From: Acuticoccus sp039189655
GTDB lineage: Bacteria; Pseudomonadota; Alphaproteobacteria; Rhizobiales; Amorphaceae
Direction of reading: 5' to 3'
Length of the DNA stretch: 31,930 nt
Assembly: GCA_039189655.1 (NCBI GenBank)
Contig: JBCCYN010000032.1
Span: 1 to 31,930, forward strand
Below are positions 6,890 to 18,100 of this stretch, in pieces. Within the stretch, counting starts at the first letter, position 1, and every line of letters begins with the position of its first letter. Position numbers and translations under genes: made by a program. The notes beneath the pieces are model-generated. The model did no database searches. It was not told the DNA's origin and saw only the letters and a program-made list of their open reading frames with translations.

Positions 6890-7070
6890 GCTTACCGCTG
6901 GAAGGCAATGAACGCCGTCCTTAAAATCCGCGCCACAAGCGGTTCGCGCAATTCTTGCCACCGGCATGATTGCGGCTCAAGCCTACGCACATGCAGGTGA
7001 TGACTGCGACAATTGCAATGCATCTCGCTTGATAACAAATGACAACATCCGTCCAAGGGTTGAGACGAAC
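6886..7070 (+). pseudogene. Broken second terS-like gene (right copy)
   Basis: The coupled frame from ATG 6886 stops at TAA 6922-6924, where the left copy has a Lys codon. Beyond it the terS pattern can be followed through the same one-base shift seen in the left copy: NPRHKRFA, then ILATGMIAAQAYAHAGD, then NASRL and NDNIRPRVE. This copy keeps the SRL...NDNIRPRV block that is damaged in the left copy, so the two copies have decayed differently since the duplication. Confidence 0.65.
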
Positions 7071-7073
7071 GCG

Positions 7074-8336
7074 TCAACCGGGTCGATCGAGCGCATCCTT
7101 CTGCTGGCAAAACTTGGCAGACGTTGAAGATACCGCCCGCAGCGCAACCGAGGACGGCTCACTTATAGAAAAACTTGAGTTGTTGGTTCGGTTGAACCGA
7201 GCCATCGCCGCGGCTGATTTTCCACCCCAGATGCCATCAACTTGACCCGGTGCACAACCGAGGCGGGAGAGAGCTTGCTGTTGGCGAGCTGCCGTAGAGT
7301 TGCGGGGTACAATCGCCTTTACGGCACGGTCAGATGTGGTTCCGCCCTCCGATACGATGAGCAGACGACCAGCGAAATTTTGGAGGACAAATGAGAAGTT
7401 GAACTTCCCCCAAGCATGGGCATTCCGCGGCTGGCTCTTTGCCTCGAATGAACCAGTTCCGCGAACCGTACAGGATGTGCCGTCGCATACCACTTGTGGA
7501 GGCTGGCTTATGGTGTACGTGAGACTGGGCCAGCGCTCCTTGTATCGGGCCGCTCTTTCCACGACCTCAGCGCGATTGAGGCGCTGACCGAAATAGTTCA
7601 CGTGGTTTGCGTAGCTGGCCTCGACCGACTTCGCGAATTCAGCGGCTGTCTGATGCATCGCGGACTGAAATACGTTCCCGACCAAGGTAAGAGCTCGATC
7701 CTCCATGGAATGCGCGGGCTGAGATACTGAACCAGCTTGATTTGATTCAACCACTGCTGAGTTTTGAAGATCAGTGTACGTAACTTTGATACTTAATCGC
7801 TCCGCGCGCATGCGAGTGAGATACTGAAGCTGTTCTGGTGCGGCGCTGGTGAGCTCGAAGACCGCGGATTCAGATAGGCCGAGGTTTGTCAGGTAGGCCC
7901 CCACAAGCGCATTCCCCGAGCCAGTTTCCCGGCGTACGCCGTTCTGATCTCGATATGCAGCGTGAAAACCGACCCGTCCGCTCACATCGAGAAGCCGGTC
8001 TCTACCGCCAAGCCAAGCGAGCGCACATGCAGAAGCACAATCTCCCCCGGGCAGAACGGCAGTTGTAAGGCCCCTCAACCGAATTGCCTTGCCAATTTCG
8101 ATGCCAGCCTGAAGGTCGCCGCCGGGGCTGTCTAATACGACGAAGCCCTCAGCGACCCCACCGATGGCACCTCGAAAGACTTGCTGGTCACCCGCTTCAA
8201 TCTCTCCGACGACAGTAACCACGGTCGGAGTGTCTCCTCGCCCGAGCGCAACGTCAATCTCCGCAGCGGGCGCGGCTGAGGACAGCGCACTTGCAAAACA
8301 ACCGCAGAAAGCTGCCGACCTCAATGAAATTGCCAT
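7074..8336 (-). CDS. Periplasmic ClpP-like (COG3904-type) protein with C-terminal peptidoglycan-binding-like segment
   Basis: This 420-aa product has an N-terminal signal peptide (hydrophobic to about residue 25, ending APAAE). A ClpP/crotonase-like fold follows: VLDSPGGD (67-74), the serine motif CASAC (100-104, Ser102) and GFHAAY (His125), the pattern of the predicted periplasmic protease group COG3904. The middle is helical, and near residue 365 a short segment (LGCAPGQVDGIWGGKSAAAM) resembles a peptidoglycan-binding-1 repeat. The probable role is envelope-localised proteolysis or a non-catalytic relative; the substrate is unknown. The gene is alone on its strand. Its stop is a few bases from the end of the right terS duplication, so the last residues (after SAKFCQ) may derive from the junction. 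Confidence 0.75.
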   Translation of the reverse strand: MAISLRSAAFCGCFASALSSAAPAAEIDVALGRGDTPTVVTVVGEIEAGDQQVFRGAIGGVAEGFVVLDSPGGDLQAGIEIGKAIRLRGLTTAVLPGGDCASACALAWLGGRDRLLDVSGRVGFHAAYRDQNGVRRETGSGNALVGAYLTNLGLSESAVFELTSAAPEQLQYLTRMRAERLSIKVTYTDLQNSAVVESNQAGSVSQPAHSMEDRALTLVGNVFQSAMHQTAAEFAKSVEASYANHVNYFGQRLNRAEVVERAARYKERWPSLTYTISQPPQVVCDGTSCTVRGTGSFEAKSQPRNAHAWGKFNFSFVLQNFAGRLLIVSEGGTTSDRAVKAIVPRNSTAARQQQALSRLGCAPGQVDGIWGGKSAAAMARFNRTNNSSFSISEPSSVALRAVSSTSAKFCQQKDALDRPG

Positions 8337-9101
8337 AATGGTTAATATACCAAATGCAACGCCGCTAGCATAGCCTAAATGCGATCAGGAGTGACACGCC
8401 ATTGACTGTTGCGTTCACAGTTTGCCCATGCGGCTTAGACTAGAGCCCCTCGTAATTTGGGCCTTTGCGCGTCAGTGATAGGGTCAGCACACTTAGCAAA
8501 GCGCCTGCAGCCCAAACTGAATACCCAATTTATCGGCAAGGTGCCGTCCAAGTTTGCACGGCGATCCACACCCTCGGTTCTATCGATCGAAGCTACGAGT
8601 ATGCCATCGCCCCGGTTGTCGGATGATCGCGCTGAACCACGCGCCGCAGCCTTACTGCGCAGCCCAATTTGAAATCTAGAATTTTCGATTGTTCCGCAGT
8701 GGCTAACTCAGCTCGATATTTTTTTGGCTTCCCGACAATTTTGAGACGCCTGTACAACGACACGGGAGAGGTTCTCTGATACCCGGCTTGATCTGAGTAA
8801 AGTTTTAGGTGTCGAGATTTCTTTCGTGCGAGCCCCTCGCCGGCCAACCACCAAAGGCCGGCGCATCCCGACGAAGAAGCGGTGAATCACCAGCTTTCGC
8901 TCCGACCGTTTCCGCTCACTTCCACGACGAGGCTGCTACCCCGCTCGCGCCGCAGGGCTCACGGCCGATCTCGCCGTAGGGGCACTGCCCCGGTTCGATG
9001 GCCGGTCCTGCGACCGCCTCACCAAGAATTCTCAGTTGAGGACGTGAACGGCACGTCGATGGCGCGCCAGCCGCCCTGGTTGGCTTGCAAGGACCCCGCT
9101 G
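8337..9101. other. Long intergenic region upstream of the giant gene
   Basis: These 765 bp separate the divergent ClpP-like gene and the giant secreted protein gene, so they should contain both promoters. Short frames on both strands show no protein family character. It includes a T7 run near 8720 and a strong palindrome at 8838-8863. I could not place promoter hexamers with proper spacing; TTGACT at 8402 has no good -10 at 16-18 bp. Confidence 0.5.
8838..8863. promoter_or_regulatory. Perfect 8-bp GC palindrome upstream of the giant gene
   Basis: CGCCGGCC (8838-8845) and GGCCGGCG (8856-8863) are separated by 10 nt, giving a very stable hairpin about 240 bp before the start codon. No T-run follows on either strand, so an intrinsic terminator is not indicated. 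An operator or a leader structure is possible. Confidence 0.35.
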
Positions 9102-12100
9102 ATGGCAACTTTTACAGTCACGACCCTATTCGACGAGCCGTTCGACGGTGACGAAACGATCGGCAACCCGGACAACGGTGGCCTCAGCCTGCGCGAAGCG
9201 ATCGGCCTGGCGGCGGCCAGCGCGGGTCGCGACACCATCGTCTTCGACCCGAGGCTCGTCGGCCGAACGTTCGAACTGACTGGCGGCACGATCCTTCTCA
9301 ACGACACCGACGGCGTCACCATCTCGGGCACCGTGACCATCGACGCGAAATCGCGCTTCGGCGTGTTCGGGGTTACCGGCGGGACGGCAACGCTCGACAA
9401 ACTCACCATCACCGGCGGAAGCGCAAGCAACGGAGCTGGGGTGAGCGTCGCGTCGGGCGCCAACCTCACGCTCACCAACGCCACCGTTAGGGACAATACG
9501 GCCACCGCAACGGCCGGAGGTATCCTGGTTGCGGGGACACTGACGGCAGTCAACGCAACCTTTGCCGGGAACAGCGCCCTTGGGGGCGGCGGCGTCGTCG
9601 TGAACGCCGGCGGCAACGCAACGCTTGCCAACACGACCGTTTTTGGCAACAGCGCGACGCAGGGCTTGGCCGGCGGCATCGCCAACTCAGGAACCCTTGA
9701 GCTCACGTCGTCCACCGTCACGTCGAACTCTGCGACGGTGGTCACGGGAGGGCTCTTAAGCCAGGTGGGCGGCACCACAACCGTGACCAACTCGATCGTG
9801 GCAGGCAATTTCAGCCCGTCAGGCTCGACCCCCGATGTCTCGGGGGCAATCACGTCGACCGGCGTTAACATTTTTGGCCAGGACTCTGTGTCGGGCGCAG
9901 GTGATGCAGACATCGAGAGCGCGTTGGCCACCGACATTTTCGCCTCGACGACGAATTCGTCGGGCGCGACGGGCGGCGCCATCGCAGACAATGGCGGATT
10001 TGTTCAAACGGTCGCCATCAAAGCGGGAGGCACGGCCGACAACGCCGGCGATGCGTCAGCGCTGCCGCCCGACAGCGCCGACATCGACGGGGACACCGAT
10101 CCGGCCGAGGCGCTGCCGATCGATGCGCGGGGCTTCGCGCGAGAAGCCGGCGGAACGCTCGATGTCGGTGCGGTGGAGTTGTCCCGAAAAATTACCGTCA
10201 CAACCCTCGATGACGAGCTCGACAATGCGCTCGGCAACAACGCGGTCAGCATCGAGAACTTTGGCGGGCTGGACGATATCTCGCTCAGAGAAGCGTTCGC
10301 CCTTCTCGGCAACTACGCCGATGACCCGAACACCATCATCGACTTCGGCGTCACGGGAACCATCGAGCTTTTCGCTTCGCCGACTGGATTGGGGGGCCTC
10401 ACCCTCGCCAACTCGGCGACGATCAAAGGCACAGGTGTCACTCTTGATGGGAATGCTGAGACCAACATCCTTTCCATAACCGGGAGCCGGGACGTCGCCA
10501 TCGAGGGAATGACCCTAACGAACGGCGCTAGCACCACCGGCACGGCAGGAATTTCCGCTGCGGCCAACCTCACGCTGACCAACGTGACGATCACCGGTTC
10601 AAACGTCCTCGCGCCGGCAGTGCCAGAAAACGATGGCGGCGCCGGGGTCTTCGTGCTCGGCAACCTCACGATGGTGAACACTGACGTCACCTCAAACTAC
10701 ATCCGCGCCACGAACACGAGCGGTCCCCAGCCCGAACTTCAGGGCGGCGGTATCCGGGTTGTTGGCAACGCCGACATCACGGGCGGCAGCATCTCCGGAA
10801 ACACCCTGCGGATCGACTGGGGTGACGGACGCGGCGGCGGCATCTTCGTCAGTGGCACGCTTAGCATGGCGAATACGGTTGTTTCCGGGAACTCTATCGA
10901 CGCCTCGGACGGAGAATCACTTGTGCCGGTCTCTGTCCGTGGGGGTGGCATCGCCACAGGGGGCACTGTGTCCCTGACCGACGTCACGCTGACCTCCAAC
11001 GTCGCCCAACGGAGCGGCAACGACGCACGCTTCATCACTGGCTATGCAGAAGGTGGGGGCCTCTTCACAGGGTCAGCCGCGACGGTCGTGGGAGGCCGGA
11101 TCGCCGGAAACCGAACCGAGGCGATTGCTCAGGGCGGCGAAGGAGAATCAAAAGGTGGCGGCGCTTCCGTGGGTGGCGGCAGCAGCTTTGTTGGCACCAC
11201 CATCGATTCCAATCGCGCGATATTTTCACTCAGCAACGACGGCGGCCGAACAGCAGGCGGGGGGATCTTTGGTTACGGTTTGACGGTGATCGGCTCGACG
11301 ATCTCTAACAACTCGGTGGGCTATGCGCGCACAGAAAGTGGCGGCGGCATATTCGGCAGCGGCACTTTCATCAACTCAACGTTTGTTGGCAACGCGTCAA
11401 GTGCTGGTAACGGGACAGGGCGAGGTGGAGGGATTTTCACCTACTCTGCGTCAGCGCTGATCAACTCTACGGTGGTGGACAATAGTAGTTCAGGGAGAGC
11501 AGGCGGCATCGCGATCTATAATGGGCCTTTCGAAATCAAGAATTCGATAATTACTGGAAATCAGAGCCGCATTGATTCTGATCTGCGTGCGTTTGCCCCC
11601 GGCATCTTCGTCGATGGCGGCGGCAATGTTATCAGCACACAGGCGGCCACCCTGCTGACGGGCAACAACAACGTCATCAGCGACACGCTCACGGACATCT
11701 TTACGACAGGGACTCTGGCCGATAACGGCGGGCCGGTGCTCACCATCGCCCTGAAGAGTGATGGGGTTGCCGTGAACGCCGGGCTCACGGCGAACCTTCC
11801 GCCCGATAGCCGTGACATCGACGGCGACCAAGACACCAGCGAGGCGCTGCCCATCGACGCCCGCGGCGAACAGCGCGTCAGCGGCCCCCGCCCAGATGCC
11901 GGCGCCATGGAAGTGCAGGTCGTGGGCACGCTTGTTGTCGACACGCTCACTGATGAGGCGTTCTCGGGCGGTACGCTTGCCGAGGAGGCCGCGGACGGCG
12001 ATGGCCTTTCCCTGCGCGAGGCAATCGACTACGCCAACGCCAACCTCACCGATGCAAACTCGCTGATCACCTTCCTGGAAGGGCTCAACGGCACGCTGAC

Positions 12101-15100
12101 CCTCACTCAGGGCACCGAGCTTCTCATCACCAACGGGATCAAGATCCAAGGCAACGGCATCGCCAATACGGTGATTGACGGCCAGGACGCCCATCGCGTC
12201 TTCAACATAGAGACAAGCGACGCGGTGTCCCTTAGCCAGCTCACTGTTGCGAACGGCTATGCGAGCGGCGTGTCGCCCGATGGCGGCGGCATCCGCGCAG
12301 CAGCGACCACCATCGATCTCACGCTGGACAATGTGGTGGTGACGAGCAGCAGCGCAACGCGCGATGGCGGCGGCGTTGTGGTCGGCGCGACGACCACCGG
12401 CACGCTCACCATCGTCGACAGCACCATCTCGTCGAACACTGCCGCGCGCTCGGGCGGCGGCCTGTTCAGTTTCCAAGTCGATGTCAATGCAACCGGCAGC
12501 GGCTTTGACATGAACGACGCGGATCTCAGCGGTGGCGGTCTTCAGGTCGCCGCCAATCTGATGCTCACCGACAGCACGGTCTCCAACAACACTGTCATCG
12601 CAGCAACCCCCCCTAGCGCTGAGGGCGCCGGCCTCCTCGTTGTCGGTAACGCGACGATTTCCGGAAGTTCGATCATCGGGAACCGCCTGGAACACATCGG
12701 AGCAATTGACGCGCAGGCTGTGGGCGGCGGCGTCACTCTGCGCACCGGCAATTCCGTGATCGAGAATTCAACGATCGCCGACAACACAGTGATTGGCCCA
12801 ACAGGCTCAGGCGGTTTTGGGTTAGGTGGAGGCGTCTTCAATGCTGCTGAGACGCTGACCATCAAGACTTCCACGGTTGATGGAAATTCTGTTACCGCGC
12901 CGGAGACCTACGGAGGCGGCGTGTTTTCGCTGGCGGGCTCGTTACTCAATATCATTTCATCCACCGTGTCCGGAAACAGCGCCAGCGGTATCGGCGGCGG
13001 CATCTTCCAAACGACCAGCGAACTCAACCTCGTCAACGCGACCATTCACGGCAATACCTCACCGGGGGCCGCTGGCATCTACCAAAGACTTGGCAGCGCC
13101 AGCGTCGACAACTCCACGGTAAGCGCAAACACCGGCGGGCAGGCCGCATACTTTCGTGGCTCCGCAACCATCAGCAACTCGGTTTTCTTGGGCAATTCTG
13201 TGAACGATGCCCAAGGCCCTAGGGTCACGTCGGGCGGCAACAATGTGTTCGGCACGATTTCGGGTTTTTCCAGCGCCCAATCGGATGTGATCGGTGCGAC
13301 CGCGGCTCAAACCTTCGCAGCCACCGGCGTTTACGACACCACCACGGGCGGGCAGCTTGCCGACCACGGCGGGCCTGTGCGCACGGTGATGATCTCACCC
13401 ACAGGTCCGGCAAAAGACATTGCGCAAACGACGGACTTGCCGCTCGACACCTTCGATCTCGACAACGATTCCGACACGTCAGAGAGTCTGCCGCTGGACG
13501 CGCGCGGCTTCACCCGGTCGGTGGACTTTGAGACCGGCAACTCGCCGCTCGCACCCGATGCCGGCGCAGCGGAACTTCAGCCCCTCGCCCTCGTCGTCAC
13601 CACGCTCGATGACGAGGCTTACGATCAGAACGCCAACAACGCCACAGACGGCAAGGGCTTGTCGCTCCGGGAAGCGATCGAGATTGCAAACCGGAACCCA
13701 GGCCAGGATGCGATTACCTTTGCGCAAGAGCTCTTAGGCGGGACGCTGCATCTCACCCAAGGCACCACGCTGTTGATCCAAGATAGCGTCACCATCGACG
13801 GCGACCTGGACAACGACAGTCAGCCCGACATAACCATTTCGGGCGACGTCGGTCAGAACGACACACTAACCACCGACCCCAACGGCAATCAGATTACCCA
13901 AGTCAGCGCGTCACTTCTCTTCGACAATGTCCGCGTTTTCAATGTCCTGGGTGGTTCTTCAATCTTCAATGGCCTCACAATTACCGGTGGTGAGGACGAA
14001 AATGGGGCTGGCGGTATATTCGTCCTCGGAGGGACTTCACTCAGCGTCACAAACAGCAGCGTATCAGGTAATCAGGCAAGCGTTGAGGGTGATGGTGGCG
14101 GAATATTCGCTCGCGGGCAGCTATCGATTTCTGATAGTATAGTTGCAGCTAACGTTGGATATGCTGGTGGTGGGATTTATGCCATCGGCATTGATGCCGA
14201 CCCCAATATTAGTGGCGTCCTATTCACTGGAAATTACTCGGTCACTACGGGCGGCGCCGTACAGGTGAATGGGCGAGTCAATAATCCAGCGCCAAATGAT
14301 GTTGGAAGTTTTATTGAGAATAGTACATTTGTTGGCAACAGAAGCCAGGAAAACGGGGGCGGCATATACAACCAAGCCGGACTACTCACGATCCGATCAT
14401 CCACAATATCGGGTAATTCTAGTCGCATCGGGGATGGAGGTGGTGTCAGTTTTCTGAATACCGCTTCGACTTTCACAGAAATCGCTTCGACCATCGTTTT
14501 TAATAATAGTGGGAATGATATAGCAAAGGGTGCGTTCGGAGATCTTCCGGTCCCAAACCTGTCGGGCTCAAACAATCTCGTTGGTCGGGCGGATGCACTG
14601 CTGACGGACGGCCAGAACGGCAACATTGTCGGCCCGAACATCGACCCGCTCCTTGGCCCGCTTACCGACAATGGAGGTCCTACCCCCACGGTTGCACTCT
14701 TGCCGGGAAGCCCGGCCATCAACAATGGAAGCAACCCGGGCAACTTGCAGTTCGATCAGCGCGGGACGGGCTTTGACCGCAGCATAGGCGATGCCCCCGA
14801 CATCGGTGCCTTTGAGGCACAGACCCCCGTCACATCCCTGATCGTCACAACGCTCGATGACGAGGCGTACGATCAGAACGCCAACAACGCCACAGACGGC
14901 AACGGCTTGTCCCTCCGAGAAGCGATCGAAATCGCCAACCGGAACCCCGGCGCCGACACCATCACGTTCCACAGCGAACTGTCCGGCGGCGTCCTGCGTC
15001 TCACCTCGGGACTGACAATCTCAGACGACGTCACCATAAACGGCGACCCGAATAAGACAGGCGCACCCGACATTACAATCTCCGGCGATACCTCAGGAAA

Positions 15101-18100
15101 CGATACAACAACAACGGATGCGCTCGGGAATACGATCACCGATGTCGTCGTTAGCGGCTCGGGGCTCAGCGACAACGTTCGCGTGTTCGATATTACAAGC
15201 GGAGCCACATCACTCGATGGACTGATCATTACTGGTGGCGGTACAGACTTACGAGGAGGCGGCATCAGAAGCTTAGGCGACGGTACGCTGAGTATTTCAA
15301 ATAGTAGCATCTCGGGAAACAACACCCGTTCGTACGGCGGAGGAGTCTACGTCAGGGGCAATTTAATCATTGAAGATAGCGTCCTATCCGGAAACTATAG
15401 CGGTAATAGTGGTGGCGCAATATATTTATGGCAAACTGTAGACGACGCCTCTCGCATCTCTGGCGCCCTGATTAATGACAATAATGCTCAGAGAAGTGGC
15501 GGAGGGCTTTTTTTGAATGGGTTGGTTAGATTACCTTCGTTGAATAATAATGGGATACTCATCGAAAATTCGACGATTTATAACAATTATACAAGAGAAG
15601 TAGGTGGTGGGATCTTCAACTTTGACGGATTGACAACAATTAGATCGTCAACAATCGCAGGGAATTCTATTGCATCAGTTGGCGGAAGCGGAATCGCGGC
15701 GCAAGGCGATACGTTTACATTTACAATACTTGAATCAACGATCGTTGCAGGGAATAGGAATGTTTCGTTCCCCAACAATGTTGAAGACCTCGCATTGTAT
15801 CTGGGTGACATAAACGGCTTTAATGACCCGAACATTCCGCTTGTTAGCTCAAACAATCTCGTTGGCGATGCGAACGGACTGCTGTCCAACGGCGTAAACA
15901 GCAACATCATTGGCGACGCGAATAATCTGGTCGACCCGCTGCTGGACACGCTCAAGGACAACGGCGGGCCAACGCCCACGCTGGCGCTCCTGCCGGGCGG
16001 TCCGGCAATCAACGCGGGCGCAAACCCCGGCAACCTCCAGTTTGACCAACGCGGCACAGGGTTCGACCGCACCGTCGGCAGCCAGACAGACATCGGCGCG
16101 TTCGAGTTTGCCGAAGGCGCCAATTTTGTGGTCACCACCGCCGATGACACCGTGGACAACACAGACGGTGTGACCTCGCTGCGGGAGGCGATCCTCGCCG
16201 CTAACGGGGCGACGCTGGGTGCCGGGACACCCACGATCACCTTCGATAATAGCCTCGACGGTGCCGTACTCTTTTTGACCAACGGCGAGCTCGACATCAC
16301 TCGCAGCGTGATCATCAATGGCGATACGGACGGTGACGGTAAAGCGAATGTCACGATTTCAGGCGATGCCGATAAAGACGCAAACGCCGTCAACAATGAC
16401 CTTCAAGACGGCGAGAGCCGGATATTCGACATCTCCGGCAACGGCACCGATGTGGTTCTTACCGCGCTGACCCTCACCGATGGCAGGGGCAACGACGGCG
16501 GTGCGGTCGCGGCAGATCGCGGGACAAGCCTCACCATTACCAATACGACGATCCAGGACAGCTTTGGCCGCAACGGCGGTGGCATCAACAGCGACACCGC
16601 TCTCACCGTGGCGAATTCCCTTCTCACCGGCAACAGCTCCACACAGGGCGGAGGCATTCTTGTCGGCGGTACTCTCGACCTGATCAACGTCACGCTTGAT
16701 GGCAACGAAGCCTCGCAAGGGGACGCTGGCGGTGCCATCGCCACGCAGAGCAGAGCCACCATATCGGTGGAGAATTCCACCATCACCGACAACAAAAACG
16801 GCGCAATCAATATTTTTTCTAGCTCGACCGTTACCATCGAGAACTCGGTGTTCGCCTCCAATACCGGAACGACGCTGTTGAATGATGGCGGAACATTCAC
16901 GGCAAAGAATAGTTTCTTCGACACCGCCGTCGACCTTGGCGACAACAACGACAAGGGCGGCAATATTTTGAGCGGCAACGATCCGATGCTGGGCGCGCTC
17001 GCCGACAATGGCGGCCCGACGCGGACCCGGCTGCCGGGCGAGGAAAGCCCGCTCATCGGCGCAGGCGACAAGTCTCTCCTTCCCGCCGACGCCCTCGATC
17101 TCGACAACGATACCGACACCGGCGAGCCACTTCCACTCGATGGCCGGGGCAGCCCACGCGTTAACGGTTCCGAGTTGGACATCGGCGCCGTCGAGGTAGT
17201 GAAGTTGCCACCGGTCTTCGAAGGCGCGCTTGCCGACGGCACCCAGACCGTCAGCGTCGTAGAAAACAGCGCCTTTGGCACCGCTGTCTTCGACGTTGAC
17301 GCCAACAACGGTAGCGGCGGCGCTACCGACGCGGGAGTCACCTACCGGATCAGCGCGGGCAACCTTAGCCAGGACGGGGATGGAGCGCTGCCGTTTGCCA
17401 TCAACACGCAGACCGGTGCGATCACGGTCAACGATGCCGGTGACCTCGACTTCGACATCACGCCGCGCTTTTCCCTCACAGTGGAAGCGGACAACGGGTC
17501 GTTCAAGAAGACGGCGACGGTCATCGTCGATCTCAACAATGCCAACGATGCGCCGGAGTTTGCCGGCCTCGACAATGCCCCCGCTTACGTAGAGGACGGC
17601 CCAGCGGTCATCCTGGACGCAGATGCGACCATCGCCGATGACGATCTTGACGCGCTCAACACAAGCAACGGTAACTATTCAGGCGCAAGTCTCACCTTCC
17701 GGCGTGAAGGTGGCGCCGTCTCCACCGACGTCTTCGACTTTAATACGGAAGGATCGGCAACGCTCGGCCGCTCGGGCAACGACATCACCTCTGGCGGCAA
17801 TGTCATTGCCACGGTGATTCAGATTGCGGGGGTGACGACGCTGAGGTTTACCGACCAGAACGGAACCACCCCGACGAACGCTCTTGTCAACGAGATCCTG
17901 CAGGCGACCACCTACTCCAGTACAGCCGCAACACTTCAACCCGGAGATACTGGAAGCGCCAGAATTGAATTGAGCTTTGATGATGGAGCCGGTCAACCGA
18001 ACAGCATCGTCAAAAGTACTCTCAAAGTCGCCATAGAGCCCGCAGGTACCGTTCTGGGAACAGTGGTGCTGACATCGGGGCAGGACAGCTATACTTATCG

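Larger units (their letters stand above)
6139..7070 (+). repeat. Right copy of the ~0.9-kb direct duplication
   Basis: This is collinear with 2651-3600. The left junction is sharp: sequence before TTTGAAGAGC at 6139 has no relation to the left copy. The copy carries a 15-bp deletion in terS. The right end fades near 7070, a few bases before the stop codon of the convergent ClpP-like gene. Confidence 0.9.

Noticed and set aside
8402..8441. TTGACT followed by TAGACT as a possible promoter
   Set aside because: The spacing is 28 bp, far from the 16-18 bp needed.
8593..8890. Two leftward frames of 60-84 aa in the long intergenic region
   Set aside because: No ribosome site, no family features, and they overlap the GC palindrome; probably chance frames.
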